DNA from: Mucilaginibacter xinganensis
GTDB lineage: Bacteria > Bacteroidota > Bacteroidia > Sphingobacteriales > Sphingobacteriaceae
DNA length: 52,216 bases
Assembly: GCA_026225055.1 (NCBI GenBank)
Contig: JAMFSA010000006.1
Coordinates: forward strand, 1-52,216
Reading direction: 5' to 3'
Positions 42,841 through 52,216 of this stretch are shown here, piece by piece. Below the pieces are notes generated by a model that was not told the origin of the DNA, ran no database searches, and saw only the letters and a list, made by a program, of their open reading frames with translations. Both the position numbers and the translations under genes were made by a program. Each line of letters begins with the position of its first letter. Within the stretch, counting starts at the first letter, position 1.

Positions 42841-43388
42841 GGAGTAATAAAGGTGGATAAATACGTAAATCCCCTACTTTAGACTCGCAAGGGCTCAATA
42901 TAGACAGCTATTTTGTTTATTCGACTAAGTATTACACTCCTTGTTACATAAAAAATACTATTCAAATAAACTATTACAGCCAATACCTTGGTTGTTTACA
43001 TACTGAGTCTGAATCGTTTTATAAAGAACCTGTTTGATTGGGAAAGGATCTATTATAACTGATCGATATTTTTCAGCTATAGTATAAGCGTAAAAGATTA
43101 GTTGACGGTTGCTTTATACAGTACTGGATTTTGACAAAATGCCATTAAGTATAGATATTCCGGGGTGTTGAAACCCGCAGTGTACGTCAAAAACGTTAAG
43201 ATTCGCTTGAAAAGCAAATTGCGTAAATTATTGTGATATTTGGATAATTAATTTTCGCGACATTCTGGGTATTTATGTGGAAATTCCGGATGGCTTGATC
43301 AGGCGATTCCGTAGGATGTAGAGCACCGATTTGTGTAATCAATTAAAAATTTCAAATTAATAATCAATGAAATAAGACGGTCAAAGTG
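42841..43388. other. Gene-free stretch
   Basis: About 550 bases between the DUF885 gene and a gene relic. Both strands carry only short interrupted frames. The composition resembles decayed coding DNA rather than the hairpin-rich spacers elsewhere. Confidence 0.4.
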
Positions 43389-43665
43389 TTACGGAACTAA
43401 CTGTCTACGATTCCGGAACGAGGTGATCAATGGCCCGGGAATATCTAATCCATAGCGGATAAAGGTCTCTTTTTCGCGATCTGCTTCAAATAACTTCATA
43501 CCCGTTGTTAAATCTCTAAGCAAGATCGAACAATAAGGCAACTTAGATGTACTCAATCTAAGAGAGACGACAATGTTTTAAACCGGAATAAGGTGGTAAT
43601 TTGAGCGGAATCTCGAGGTTAATGACTATATTTTTTGATAAAAGATTGGTCGAACCTTTAAGCAT
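43389..43665 (-). pseudogene. Frameshifted small gene relic
   Basis: An ATG at 43665 opens 35 codons (MLKGSTNLLSK...LPPYSGLKHCRLS) ending at 43558. In the neighbouring frame, coding-like sequence continues without a stop (LSTSKLPYCSILLRDLTTG, then MKLFEADREKETFIRYGLD, then IPGPLITSFRNRRQLVP) to a TAA at 43389. A one-base change near 43565 would join them into about 91 residues. The family is not recognised; it could be chance. Confidence 0.35.
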
Positions 43666-43712
43666 TTTGGTTATCAGTATATTATATAAATTATGACGAT
43701 TCGGTTAATCGA

Positions 43713-43725
43713 AGCAGGATCGAAC
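43713..43725. repeat. Copy of a tRNA-Met T-arm segment (possible att remnant)
   Basis: AGCAGGATCGAAC is identical to 43868-43880 inside the tRNA-Met gene, in the same orientation 155 bases away, on the side of the tRNA 3' end. Elements integrating at tRNA genes leave such copies. Confidence 0.4.
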
Positions 43726-43782
43726 ATATAAATATCTATATATCAATTATTTACTAAATTTTTACAATTTAAGATCAATCGT

Positions 43783-43846
43783 AAAAAAACAACAAAGCCT
43801 TGAAAGTACTTGATTCTCAATAGAGAAGTTCGACTTTCAAGGCTTT
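43783..43846 (-). terminator. Terminator of tRNA-Met
   Basis: AAAGCCTTGAAAGT (43794-43807) pairs perfectly with 43833-43846. On the minus strand a T-rich run (TTGTTGTTTTTTT) follows. It begins about 14 bases after the tRNA 3' end. Confidence 0.88.
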
Positions 43847-43859
43847 TGCCGGTTCAAAG

Positions 43860-43933
43860 TAGCGGGGAGCAGGATCGAACTGCCGACCTTAGGGTTATGA
43901 ATCCTACGCTCTAACCATCTGAGCTACCCCGCC
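43860..43933 (-). tRNA. tRNA-Met (anticodon CAT)
   Basis: 74 bases on the minus strand. Acceptor arm GGCGGGG/CCCCGCT with discriminator A; D stem GCTC/GAGC; anticodon loop TTCATAA giving CAT; T arm GGCAG-TTCGATC-CTGCT. CCA is not encoded. The G1-U72 pair is not the mismatch typical of initiator tRNA, so it is likely the elongator; a tRNA-Ile2 with modified C34 cannot be excluded. Confidence 0.95.
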
Positions 43934-44010
43934 TTATTGTTTATTACCAGGTATGCGATAATAAGCCTCCGGATTGTGGCAATGTTAGTAACCCATCCGA
44001 AAAAGGTTTG

Positions 44011-44018
44011 CAAATATA
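44011..44018 (-). promoter_or_regulatory. -7 box of tRNA-Met
   Basis: Minus-strand TATATTTG matches TAnnTTTG, 77 bases upstream of the tRNA 5' end. The -33 element is not obvious. Confidence 0.4.
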
Positions 44019-44089
44019 GCAGAAATTCGTTTTCTTTAGAAAAAATGTTAACATTTACACCTTCTGTTGCTTTCTATTGATAAACCTGT

Positions 44090-44470
44090 ATGCCCGAAAA
44101 GAAAAAATTCACCATTGAATATGAGATAAAATCCTCTCCAAGGATATTGTATGGCTTTCTGAGCGAAGCTAATGGACTTACCCAGTGGTTTGCTGATAAT
44201 GTGACTGTTAGAGATCAGGTGTACACTTTTACGTGGGACGATGAGCAGCAAAAAGCAAAATTATTGCTCATAAAAGAAAACAAACTGGTGCGCTTTAAAT
44301 GGGTTGACGATGAGCCGCAATGTTTTTTTGAAATGGAGATCCTGCAGGACGAATTAACCAATGATGTAGCCCTCAGCATCACCGATTTCGCTACTGAAGA
44401 CACCATTTCGGAGCGCAAACTGATATGGAACAACCAGATCGATTACCTCATTAGCGTATTAGGGGCCTAA
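44090..44470 (+). CDS. START-like (AHSA1/SRPBCC) domain protein
   Basis: 126 residues, one START/Bet v1-like domain (FTIEYEIKSSPRILYGFLSEANGLTQWFADNV ... VDDEPQCFFEMEIL). It is a small helix-grip fold that may bind a hydrophobic ligand; no function is known. In Bacteroidota it commonly precedes an LptF/LptG permease gene, as here (102-base gap). Confidence 0.85.
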   Translation: MPEKKKFTIEYEIKSSPRILYGFLSEANGLTQWFADNVTVRDQVYTFTWDDEQQKAKLLLIKENKLVRFKWVDDEPQCFFEMEILQDELTNDVALSITDFATEDTISERKLIWNNQIDYLISVLGA

Positions 44471-44572
44471 GCTTATACAATTTTTCTTAATTTTACGTTT
44501 TTGAATCTGCACGGTAATTCCACAAAATTTACCCTACAGATTTTTATTGCGCTAATACGGTCAGCACGCTGA

Positions 44573-46006
44573 ATGAAAAAGATCCATCTTCTCATACTTA
44601 AATCATTTATAAGGCCCTTCGTGGTCACCTTTTTTATAGTGATGTTTGTGTTGCTGATGTTATTTTTATTTAAATACATCGATGACCTGATAGGCAAAGG
44701 CTTCGCCTGGTACATTATACTGGAACTGATGGCGTATGCGTCAGGTAACAACGTAGCCATGGCCCTGCCCCTATCCATTCTGCTTTCCACCATCATGACC
44801 TATGGCAGCCTTGGCGAAAATTATGAGCTGGTAGCCATAAAATCAGCCGGGATCTCATTAGTACGGGCCATGTACCCCATGATCATCATTGTATCAATAT
44901 TGAGCATTTCCGCATTCATTTTCTCGGATTATATGCTGCCGGTGACTAATCTTAAATATTTTTCGCTACTGTATGATGTGCGCCAGCAGCGGTCGGCAAA
45001 CTTGCTGCCCGAGGGGGTGTTCAGCCCGAATTTTCCGGGCTATAACATCCGTGTAGAAAAAAAGGGACCCGACGGACAGTTATTATACGGCATTATTATT
45101 TACCAAAAAGACGAAATCCATAATAACAATATCGTATTGCGAGCCAAAGAGGGCCGCATGTATCGCACAGCCCGCGATCAGTATTTGGTTTTAAAGCTTA
45201 AGGATGGCGTACGTTATGAAGAATCGCCGGGCGATGCGAATAGTTTTAATAACCGCCAACGGTTAATTCGTTTCCGTTTTCAGGATATGGAGCAAAAGCT
45301 TGACCTGTCGGGATTTAAGCTGAAACGTACCGATCAGGACGCGTTTAAATCTGCTTTCCAAATGATGAACCTTAAGCAGTTAAGGGATTATAGAAAAGAC
45401 ACCCAGCACCATATTGATAGTACCAATACGGCGCAGCTTAAAAGCATAACGCCTATTATGCGCTATTTTGTTATTGAACGTATCGCAAAATCTACCGGAA
45501 AATACAAGCCGGGCAATAGTGATGAATTAAAGGGCCTAAAATTAAACGAGCAGCTATCGGCCTTGTCGAACGCTTCGAGCGAAGCACGGGCTATCTCAAC
45601 CATGGTAAAAAACAATGCGCAGGTAACTGCTGATGAAGCTCATGATATACGCCGCTCAACAGTTGAATATCAGAAGAAATATACCTTATCGGTGGTTTGT
45701 TTAGTGCTGTTTTTAATTGGCGCGCCGCTTGGCGCTATTATACGCAAGGGCGGCCTGGGATTGCCGGTGGTCGTGTCAGTGGCTTTCTTCCTTATCTATT
45801 ATATTATATCAACCATAGGCGAAAAATCGGTAAAAGACGGCGATATGTCGCCTATTTTGGGGATGTGGATCTCGATATTTATATTAACGCCTGTAGGTTT
45901 GTTCCTGTCGTACAAAGCAGCTACAGATTCGGCTTTATTTGATATGGACCTATATAAACGCTACTTTAATAAATTATTTAAGCGCAAAGAGGTGCAAAGC
46001 AACTAA
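44573..46006 (+). CDS. LptF/LptG family permease (YjgP/YjgQ)
   Basis: 477 residues. Three N-terminal spans (about 15-37, 55-75, 98-118), a periplasmic beta-rich domain, and three C-terminal spans (about 380-398, 405-425, 435-455). The LptF/G permeases, with the ATPase LptB, pull lipopolysaccharide from the inner membrane to the outer membrane. Which paralogue this is cannot be decided, so no symbol is given. It is followed by ribBA with its own promoter box. Confidence 0.92.
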   Translation: MKKIHLLILKSFIRPFVVTFFIVMFVLLMLFLFKYIDDLIGKGFAWYIILELMAYASGNNVAMALPLSILLSTIMTYGSLGENYELVAIKSAGISLVRAMYPMIIIVSILSISAFIFSDYMLPVTNLKYFSLLYDVRQQRSANLLPEGVFSPNFPGYNIRVEKKGPDGQLLYGIIIYQKDEIHNNNIVLRAKEGRMYRTARDQYLVLKLKDGVRYEESPGDANSFNNRQRLIRFRFQDMEQKLDLSGFKLKRTDQDAFKSAFQMMNLKQLRDYRKDTQHHIDSTNTAQLKSITPIMRYFVIERIAKSTGKYKPGNSDELKGLKLNEQLSALSNASSEARAISTMVKNNAQVTADEAHDIRRSTVEYQKKYTLSVVCLVLFLIGAPLGAIIRKGGLGLPVVVSVAFFLIYYIISTIGEKSVKDGDMSPILGMWISIFILTPVGLFLSYKAATDSALFDMDLYKRYFNKLFKRKEVQSN

Positions 46007-46089
46007 AAGCCTGTTTACCACGTAATTTCTTAAAAATCCCGCACCCATTGATTTTACAAAGCGCAGACCTGTTTAATTATATTATCAAC

Positions 46090-46097
46090 TAAATTTG
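46090..46097 (+). promoter_or_regulatory. -7 box of ribBA
   Basis: TAAATTTG matches TAnnTTTG, 65 bases upstream of the ribBA ATG. The leader is short; no FMN riboswitch pattern was seen. Confidence 0.4.
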
Positions 46098-46162
46098 TGT
46101 AAATTAAACGGGAAGGCATATCAAACCAATTACAACCTGTTTATAAAATCCAACAGAACAAA

Positions 46163-47365
46163 ATGTTAAATACCATACCAGAGGCGATTGAAGCTATAAA
46201 AGCCGGCAAAACTATAATAGTGGTTGATGATGAGGATAGGGAAAATGAGGGTGATTTTTTAACCGCGGCACGCAATGCAACGCCCGAAACTATAAACTTT
46301 ATGGTACGCTACGGCCGTGGGCTGGTTTGCGCGCCAATTACAAAACAACGCGCACGTGAGCTTGACCTGGAGCCCATGGTGAGCCATAATACCACTTCGC
46401 ACGAAACAAATTTTACTGTTTCTGTCGATCTGATAAAAGATTGCACCACAGGTATCTCTGCCTCTGACCGTTCAAAAACTGTACTGGCGCTTATCGACCC
46501 GGCAATTAAGCCTGAGGAATTGGGCAGGCCCGGCCATATATTCCCTTTAATAGCTAAAGATGGCGGTGTATTGCGCCGTACCGGCCACACCGAGGCCGCT
46601 ATTGACCTAGCTGTTTTAGCAGGATTTGAGCCCGCCGGTGTCATATGCGAAATAATGAAGGAAGATGGCGAAATGGCCCGCTTACCGGAGTTATTGGTTA
46701 TAGCAAAAGAATTTGACCTGAAGATCGTATCGATAAAAGATCTGATCGCTTACCGACTGGATACTGAGAGCATGATAACCCGCGAGGTTGCCGTTAAAAT
46801 GCCAACTGAATTTGGTGATTTCGATATGATCGCCTTCACTCAGAAAAATACCGGCGAAAATCACCTTGCCCTTGTAAAAGGCACCTGGGAGCCCGATGAG
46901 CCCATTATGGTTCGTGTACATAGTTCGTGCGTTACCGGTGATATATTTGGCTCATGCCGCTGCGATTGCGGCCCACAGCTGCATAAAGCTATGGAGATGA
47001 TAAACAAGGAAGGCAAAGGCGTTATTGTTTACATGAACCAGGAAGGTCGTGGCATTGGGCTCATCAATAAATTAAAAGCTTACCATTTACAGGAAAACGG
47101 CTTTGATACCGTTGATGCCAATCTGCAATTAGGCTTTAATATGGATGAACGCGATTACGGCGTGGGCGCACAAATATTACGCAGCCTGGGTGTATCAAAA
47201 ATGCGCTTAATGACCAATAACCCTAAAAAACGTGCAGGCTTAATTGGCTACGGATTGGAAGTGGTTGAAAATATTCCTATCGAAATAGCATCAAACCCGC
47301 ATAACGAAGCTTATTTAAGAACGAAAAGAGACAGGATGGACCACGCTATTTTGCGCGATCACTGA
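46163..47365 (+). CDS. ribBA: Bifunctional 3,4-dihydroxy-2-butanone 4-phosphate synthase / GTP cyclohydrolase II
   Basis: 400 residues supplying both branches of early riboflavin synthesis. Residues 1-200 are RibB, with the metal and substrate motif [11 protein letters not shown] and [13 protein letters not shown]. Residues 205-400 are RibA, with the zinc cysteines Cys256, Cys267 and Cys269 ([15 protein letters not shown]) and GRGIGL. Both active sites look complete. It converges with tamB, and the two coding ends overlap by seven bases (47359-47365). Confidence 0.96.
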   Translation: MLNTIPEAIEAIKAGKTIIVVDDEDRENEGDFLTAARNATPETINFMVRYGRGLVCAPITKQRARELDLEPMVSHNTTSHETNFTVSVDLIKDCTTGISASDRSKTVLALIDPAIKPEELGRPGHIFPLIAKDGGVLRRTGHTEAAIDLAVLAGFEPAGVICEIMKEDGEMARLPELLVIAKEFDLKIVSIKDLIAYRLDTESMITREVAVKMPTEFGDFDMIAFTQKNTGENHLALVKGTWEPDEPIMVRVHSSCVTGDIFGSCRCDCGPQLHKAMEMINKEGKGVIVYMNQEGRGIGLINKLKAYHLQENGFDTVDANLQLGFNMDERDYGVGAQILRSLGVSKMRLMTNNPKKRAGLIGYGLEVVENIPIEIASNPHNEAYLRTKRDRMDHAILRDH

Positions 47366-50300
47366 TTTGGATCATCATCACTACCATCCGGTTTATCGGG
47401 GGTAGTGTTTTCAGGTTTGGTTGTTACAGCGGGCGTATCTGTTGCAGCTGGCTTTACGGGCGCTGGCGGTGTTTTGCGCTTATTGCCGCCAAAAAAGTTT
47501 CTGAAAAACTCACCGAACGTGTCAAAATCCCTTTGGTAAACCAAACCTACGGCATTTACATATTGCACACTCAACTGGTCAATGGTATTTAAGGTAGTAC
47601 TGTTTAACACCCGGTAAGCATAACGCGCCTTTAGGTTACCATCTTTCCTGATGGAGTATTCGGCCTCAAAATCTTTGGTAAGATTATTATAGCTGGAATT
47701 TAACAGGTTGCCTGAGTTGTTAAACAGATCGTTACCGGCAGTATTGCTAAATAAGCTTCCGTTAAGCACCAGGCGGTTATCTAATAGCCTGAATGTAGCA
47801 CTTGCATCATTAAATGAGCGAAGGCTAAGATCGAAATTTTTGATGTTTGATTGGGAGATAAACGTATTCAGTTTATTGAACGCGAATTCGCTCACTGCAT
47901 CACCTGCCGTACCCAAAACCTGGTTGGTTAAATTGCTGGCATTGCCCGATGCAAAACTACGGCGCACAATAATACTCAATGCCTGCTGGCTGCGGTTATT
48001 ATAATCGGTAAGATAAGTACCCAGGTCATCCTTAATTGAAGGATCTGTAGGGAAGTTAAAGTCGAAATCGATATTTGGCTGCAAGAGCGATTTAGTAATG
48101 ATCAACTCAGCTTGTACCAATACCTGCTCACTTCCTTTTGGTGATGCCAAACCCGCGGCAGAGTATAAGTTTTGTATATCTGTACGCACTTCATATATGG
48201 CATTCAGGTTTATTTCGGCATTGGAGGGGTTACCTGTCCAGCGGATGGTGCCGCCCTGGTTTACCACGAAGTTTTTGCTGATGAAGTTTTTTGCCGTAAA
48301 CTCAAATTTACCCGATGATATTAAAAAGTCGCCAAACATTTCAAAATCGCCCAAACTGGTTATGTTCAGCAACAGGTCAGTGGCCTGCCCGCTCCCTTCA
48401 AGCACACCATAGTCGGTAGATATTTTAACTACTGTTTTCTCATCAACAGTAAGGTCGAGGTTCAGGGTCACACCATCAAAGGCTTTGGGGCCAACAACGG
48501 CTTTTGCCGTATCTTTATGGCTCACAAATTTTATAAAATCGTAATCCCCTGCGGTAGATGATGTATTTAATGGGATATTAAACACTGTACCTGCAAGCGT
48601 ACGCGCCTTAATATCAATCTTCATAGAATTAACCGGACCATGAAAACCAAACGTACCTGTACCAAAAGCGGTTCCGTAGTAAATGTGATTATCCTTAAAC
48701 GTTGTATTAAGGGCCATCAGGTTTTTAGCATCAATGGTTGCCTCAATATCGGGGTTGTTCAGGTTATTTAAATCAACTTTACCATTGATTGTTCCCTGGC
48801 CACCATGCGTATCTTTTAGTATTAAATTATTAATACTGATCACGCTGTTGGCTACACTTACTTTATCATTTAATACATAAGCGGTTTTAAGGTAATTTAC
48901 CGTAAAGCCTGTATTGGCAAAAGTGATATCGCCATTCAACTGGGGCTTATCTATAGGGCCGGTCAATTTCAGATCGCTGGATACCGTTCCCTGCGGGGAT
49001 GACACCAGGTCTTTTATAAAGGGTTCAAATATGATGGTTTCGGCATGATCCATTTTTACGTTAAAGTTGAGGGCATTATCACCTGCATCTTTTGCAAGTG
49101 AATATATGCCACCAATATTCATTGTTTCGTTACCGCGGTTATTGATACTTACTTTTACCTCTGCTTCCTGGCGGTCATTATCCAATGCCGATTCAATTTT
49201 CACATTCCCTACCAGTGTTTTATTCATCGTAAGTGAATCAATACCCAAATGAGCATCCATTCCCGGAGATTTTGTGATACCCGAAAGCACTACATCGCCA
49301 TTAAGTGATCCTTTCAACATTATCCCCGAAAGCCGGGTAAGCTGGTCAAGGGTACTCATGCTGAATTTTTCAAACAGCACTTTCAGTTTATCTTGCGGAT
49401 TATCGGATATAAGACCATCGATTTTCACCTTCTGAGGTCCGTTAGAAAGTTGGAAACCCTGTACCTGCGTTTTACCACCCAAAAACCTTATTTGCGCCTG
49501 ATCCTGCAGCTTCCAGTCCTGGTGCTCCAGTATAACATCCGATGGCAGCAATGTTACCCGGGCAATGGTATCATGCCCAAATCTTACCAGGCCGTAAAGA
49601 TCCAGCTGATTAGTGGCATTCTTATCTGCTAATTTAACGTTGAAGTTCAGGCTGTCACGCCTGATATTATTTGATATATCGATGTTCTTGATGAGTAAGC
49701 TATCGGTAATATTTATGCGGCTAAGTGATAAGTTTATACCCAACTGGCCATTGGTTGTGCTTTCGTCAATAATCAAATCGTGAAAAACAGTTTTACCGTA
49801 TTGTATGGTTTTAACATAACCGTTAAGCGAGGCAGTTTCGTTGGTTGAGTTAAACTGACCAACAAATGTACCCTGATCGGGAATCTTAAGATCGGGCACA
49901 AAAATAGCAGTGAGCGGATCTAAATTTTTAAGGTTGAGATTAAATGTAAAGTTTTGTGGTTTGGCGGTAACAGGCTGTTCTTGTAATGAAGGAATATATT
50001 TCCGGACAAGGGCCTTAAAATAAGATGGCATGGTAGCCAGGTCATAACTGCCTGTAATACTACCATCAGCAAAATCGGACTTTAAAGAGATCTCCCTGGC
50101 ATCGCCTAATCCGTTTGCCGATAAGTATACCGAATCAACCAAATAATTATGCCTTGGGTCAACTACTCTTAAAGGCGAAAGATCAACACTTCCCTCAAAA
50201 TTCTTCAAGTCATTACCATCAAAATGGGTTTTCATATTGGTGCTGATGGTGATGGTATCCTTTAATAGCTTAAGCGTATGCAAATGTGCATCCTGTATAT

Positions 50301-51840
50301 TAGCAGTAAGATCATACACTGGCAAAGCCGGGGCCAGGTTGATACTCCCGTTCAGGTTGAGCTTAATGTTTTTATCGTTTATGCTGATCCTGGCGCTGGC
50401 CAGTTTTTTAACAAACGTGCCGTTTAAGGTAAGGTTATTGTACTTGTAACCCTTAAAATCCAGGTAACCTATCTTAGCGTTAACAGCCTCATTCAAATTT
50501 TTAAGCGCGTCACCGCTACCCTTTAAATCAGCACTTAGTGTGGTGCGGCCAATATCACTTATATCCAATAGATCACCGAGAGCAAAATCACTGGTGCTCA
50601 GCTTGCCGCTATATGCCGGGGTGCCTGCTTTATTAATTTTTAGGTTGATATCAGAATCAAACCTGCCTAACTTGGTTTTGAAGGTTCCAAAAGCCACAAA
50701 GTCGTTTTGCAAACCGGTAAACCTGCCGGTAAAGTTTACGTTGCCAAATTTGGCGATGATATCCGGGACTTTGGCATTACGATCGCCGCTGAAGTTGCTG
50801 TACAAATAATCCAGGTCCTTTTTGTTGGTAGCAATTTGCTGAAAATTAAGTTCGAGGAAAGTGTTATCCCAATTGGGTAAACCTCTCAACCTAAAATCGC
50901 CCCGCACGTAGGTTGCCTGTCCGCCGGTAACCAGCAGGTTTTTGGCACTCAGATTTTTTACCATCCCTTTTATGCGCCCGTCAACACCCAAATCAAATTT
51001 AACCTTTTCAAGCCCGCTGGTAAAAAAGGCAATATCTGCTGATGAGATCCTCGACGAATGAAAATCGCCATCCATATACACCTTATCCTCAATGTCATCA
51101 AAATCATCAAATGATTTAAACTTCATCCTGAAATAGTTCTTCAGGCTCGATCTTTCGGTAAGCAGAAAAAGGTTTTGCGCCAGTATCTGGTCGGTATCAA
51201 CGGTGGCATTGGTGGTGAGATTTTTTAGGTAGAAGCCGCTCTTTTCGTGAAAAGTAAGGTTATGAACATTCCCTTTAAACAAGTGATTGATAATATCCAT
51301 ATTATTCACCACCGCGCTGAAATGCGTAAGATCAATATCATCAAAGTTCACCCCGTTTATTACGGTATCAACCTGTAGATTTTTGTAACGGAAATGCAGA
51401 TTATTGATAGCTACCTTTTCGAATATTACATTCCACGGCTTGCCGGGTGTTTTGCTTGTATCGGGCGAACTAAAGTATTTTAGAATGAATGACAAATTTG
51501 AGCTGCTGTCTTTTAGTCTTTTAAGGTAGATGGAACTGTTATCCAGTTTTACCAGGCTGAGATCGAGCGTACGCCTGTGGATACTTTTTAAAAGTGAGAA
51601 CCCGCTGATATCAACTGTAAGTTTTGGGGTGTTGAGCAGGGTATCTTTAGTTTTATCGAGCACATAAAAATCCTCCAGCACAACTGATGTAAAGGGCTGA
51701 AGATACAGGCTTTTTATGCTCACCGTAGTATGCAACTGCTCTGATAAATAGGCAGTAGCTTTTTTGGCGGCCCATGTTTGCACAGGCTTGTACTGAAAAA
51801 CAAGTAATAGTATGCTCAATATCATAAAAATGAGCAGCAC
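47359..51840 (-). CDS. tamB: TamB-like translocation and assembly module protein
   Basis: 1493 residues from a GTG at 51840. An N-terminal membrane anchor is followed by a very long beta-taco region and the C-terminal DUF490/TamB domain (about 1050-1400, including [20 protein letters not shown] and [14 protein letters not shown]). A Pro/Thr-rich tail ends it. TamB bridges the inner and outer membranes and helps with lipid transfer and barrel assembly. Bacteroidota members run about 1400-1700 residues. The in-frame codons upstream of the GTG also look like a signal anchor, so the true start may be further up. Confidence 0.9.
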   Translation of the reverse strand: MLLIFMILSILLLVFQYKPVQTWAAKKATAYLSEQLHTTVSIKSLYLQPFTSVVLEDFYVLDKTKDTLLNTPKLTVDISGFSLLKSIHRRTLDLSLVKLDNSSIYLKRLKDSSSNLSFILKYFSSPDTSKTPGKPWNVIFEKVAINNLHFRYKNLQVDTVINGVNFDDIDLTHFSAVVNNMDIINHLFKGNVHNLTFHEKSGFYLKNLTTNATVDTDQILAQNLFLLTERSSLKNYFRMKFKSFDDFDDIEDKVYMDGDFHSSRISSADIAFFTSGLEKVKFDLGVDGRIKGMVKNLSAKNLLVTGGQATYVRGDFRLRGLPNWDNTFLELNFQQIATNKKDLDYLYSNFSGDRNAKVPDIIAKFGNVNFTGRFTGLQNDFVAFGTFKTKLGRFDSDINLKINKAGTPAYSGKLSTSDFALGDLLDISDIGRTTLSADLKGSGDALKNLNEAVNAKIGYLDFKGYKYNNLTLNGTFVKKLASARISINDKNIKLNLNGSINLAPALPVYDLTANIQDAHLHTLKLLKDTITISTNMKTHFDGNDLKNFEGSVDLSPLRVVDPRHNYLVDSVYLSANGLGDAREISLKSDFADGSITGSYDLATMPSYFKALVRKYIPSLQEQPVTAKPQNFTFNLNLKNLDPLTAIFVPDLKIPDQGTFVGQFNSTNETASLNGYVKTIQYGKTVFHDLIIDESTTNGQLGINLSLSRINITDSLLIKNIDISNNIRRDSLNFNVKLADKNATNQLDLYGLVRFGHDTIARVTLLPSDVILEHQDWKLQDQAQIRFLGGKTQVQGFQLSNGPQKVKIDGLISDNPQDKLKVLFEKFSMSTLDQLTRLSGIMLKGSLNGDVVLSGITKSPGMDAHLGIDSLTMNKTLVGNVKIESALDNDRQEAEVKVSINNRGNETMNIGGIYSLAKDAGDNALNFNVKMDHAETIIFEPFIKDLVSSPQGTVSSDLKLTGPIDKPQLNGDITFANTGFTVNYLKTAYVLNDKVSVANSVISINNLILKDTHGGQGTINGKVDLNNLNNPDIEATIDAKNLMALNTTFKDNHIYYGTAFGTGTFGFHGPVNSMKIDIKARTLAGTVFNIPLNTSSTAGDYDFIKFVSHKDTAKAVVGPKAFDGVTLNLDLTVDEKTVVKISTDYGVLEGSGQATDLLLNITSLGDFEMFGDFLISSGKFEFTAKNFISKNFVVNQGGTIRWTGNPSNAEINLNAIYEVRTDIQNLYSAAGLASPKGSEQVLVQAELIITKSLLQPNIDFDFNFPTDPSIKDDLGTYLTDYNNRSQQALSIIVRRSFASGNASNLTNQVLGTAGDAVSEFAFNKLNTFISQSNIKNFDLSLRSFNDASATFRLLDNRLVLNGSLFSNTAGNDLFNNSGNLLNSSYNNLTKDFEAEYSIRKDGNLKARYAYRVLNSTTLNTIDQLSVQYVNAVGLVYQRDFDTFGEFFRNFFGGNKRKTPPAPVKPAATDTPAVTTKPENTTPDKPDGSDDDPNQ

Positions 51841-51898
51841 TAAACCGAGGACTATTTTGAGTACTTTTTTAATAACTTTGTAGCTTAAAATAATTATT

Positions 51899-52016
51899 GA
51901 ATTACTGATTGAGTGAATTAGTGATTGGCTATTTAAACAGGTCTTTTACAAGATGGTTTAAAAAACATACTAAATAATAATTCACTCACTCGCTAATTCG
52001 CTCAATCACTAATTAA
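51899..52016. repeat. Imperfect inverted repeat between tamB and tsaD
   Basis: The left arm (about 51899-51928, TGATTGAGTGAATTAGTGAT) pairs imperfectly with the right arm (about 51980-52016, ATTCGCTCAATCACTAATTA). Same TGATTAG-like family as 5045-5135. It occupies the spacer between the divergent genes. Confidence 0.55.
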
Positions 52017-52020
52017 CAAC

Positions 52021-52216
52021 GTGCCAGTAATATTAGCAATCGAATCTTCATGTGATGAAACCTCTGCGTCGGTTTGCGCGGATGGTGTAATATTGAGCAA
52101 TGTTATTGCCAATCAAACCATACACGAAGCTTACGGAGGCGTGGTTCCTGAACTTGCCTCAAGGGTTCATCAGCAAAATATCGTTCCTGCAGTTCAACAA
52201 GCACTATTGAACGCAA
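52021..52216 (+). CDS. tsaD: tRNA N6-adenosine threonylcarbamoyltransferase (5' part only)
   Basis: Starts at GTG and reads [20 protein letters not shown], the highly conserved TsaD opening, then [14 protein letters not shown]; cut by the window end after 65 codons. With TsaB and TsaE it transfers the threonylcarbamoyl group to A37 of ANN-decoding tRNAs. The divergent tsaD/tamB arrangement is common in Bacteroidota. No ATG lies nearby, and the Ile-Glu-Ser-Ser motif fixes the start to this region. Confidence 0.93.
   Translation, partial: MPVILAIESSCDETSASVCADGVILSNVIANQTIHEAYGGVVPELASRVHQQNIVPAVQQALLNA

Noticed and set aside
43100..43390. Short frame reading GALHPTESPDQAIRNF... on the minus strand
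   Set aside because: No start codon, about 45 codons only, and no continuation in other frames; not distinguishable from chance.
46098..46162. Possible FMN riboswitch before ribBA
   Set aside because: The leader is only about 60 bases and shows none of the conserved RFN element pattern.

Overview
The window looks like chromosomal DNA of a Bacteroidota member of the family Sphingobacteriaceae, most likely Mucilaginibacter or a close relative (inference). The signs are moderate GC with AT-rich spacers, almost no Shine-Dalgarno sequences, Bacteroidota -7 promoter boxes (TAnnTTTG), a type IX secretion C-terminal domain, a GH92 mannosidase, DUF3098 and DUF4293 proteins, LytTR two-component genes, and many small intergenic palindromes.

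Layout. 1-298 holds two near-identical promoters firing off the left edge. 299-12300 is mostly housekeeping: an RsmF-like rRNA methyltransferase, a CoA-binding protein, DinB, a FAD-dependent dehydrogenase, an orphan ECF sigma factor, a secreted GH92 alpha-mannosidase, topoisomerase IV subunit B and a lipoprotein amidase. 12336-14413 is accessory and contains a REP-associated tyrosine transposase (RAYT) with its REP hairpins, inserted between two identical 54-bp copies of the ahcY terminator. 14419-22500 is core again: ahcY, DUF4293, truA, an ABC half-transporter, and ftsX-DUF3098-uppP. 22577-40100 is an accessory regulatory and redox zone: SDR-AraC and NmrA-AraC operons, a type IX secreted adhesin-like protein, an outer-membrane barrel, a LytTR sensor/regulator pair, alpha/beta hydrolase, cupin, serine hydrolase and a FAD monooxygenase next to an AraC regulator. 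Decayed AraC tails and operator-like direct repeats show past duplication and deletion here. 40161-43850 is AT-rich with few genes: a DUF6236-like protein, a DUF885 peptidase-like protein and a frameshifted gene relic beside a tRNA-Met. 44090-52216 is core: START-like protein, LptF/G permease, ribBA, a very large tamB, and the start of divergent tsaD.

How the genes work together. ftsX and uppP, the amidase, lptF/G and tamB serve envelope growth. ahcY, truA, the rRNA methyltransferase, tsaD and tRNA-Met serve methylation and translation. The AraC-linked oxidoreductases look like inducible responses to small reactive or aromatic compounds (inference).

The most notable observations are the RAYT module framed by a duplicated terminator, the family of about 21-22-bp-spaced direct repeats with relic AraC tails, an unrecognised 81-residue small protein beside a LytTR system, a tRNA-Met T-arm fragment repeated next to a broken gene, and promoter boxes that abut start codons and imply leaderless mRNAs. 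No CRISPR array, rRNA operon, complete prophage or complete insertion sequence was seen.
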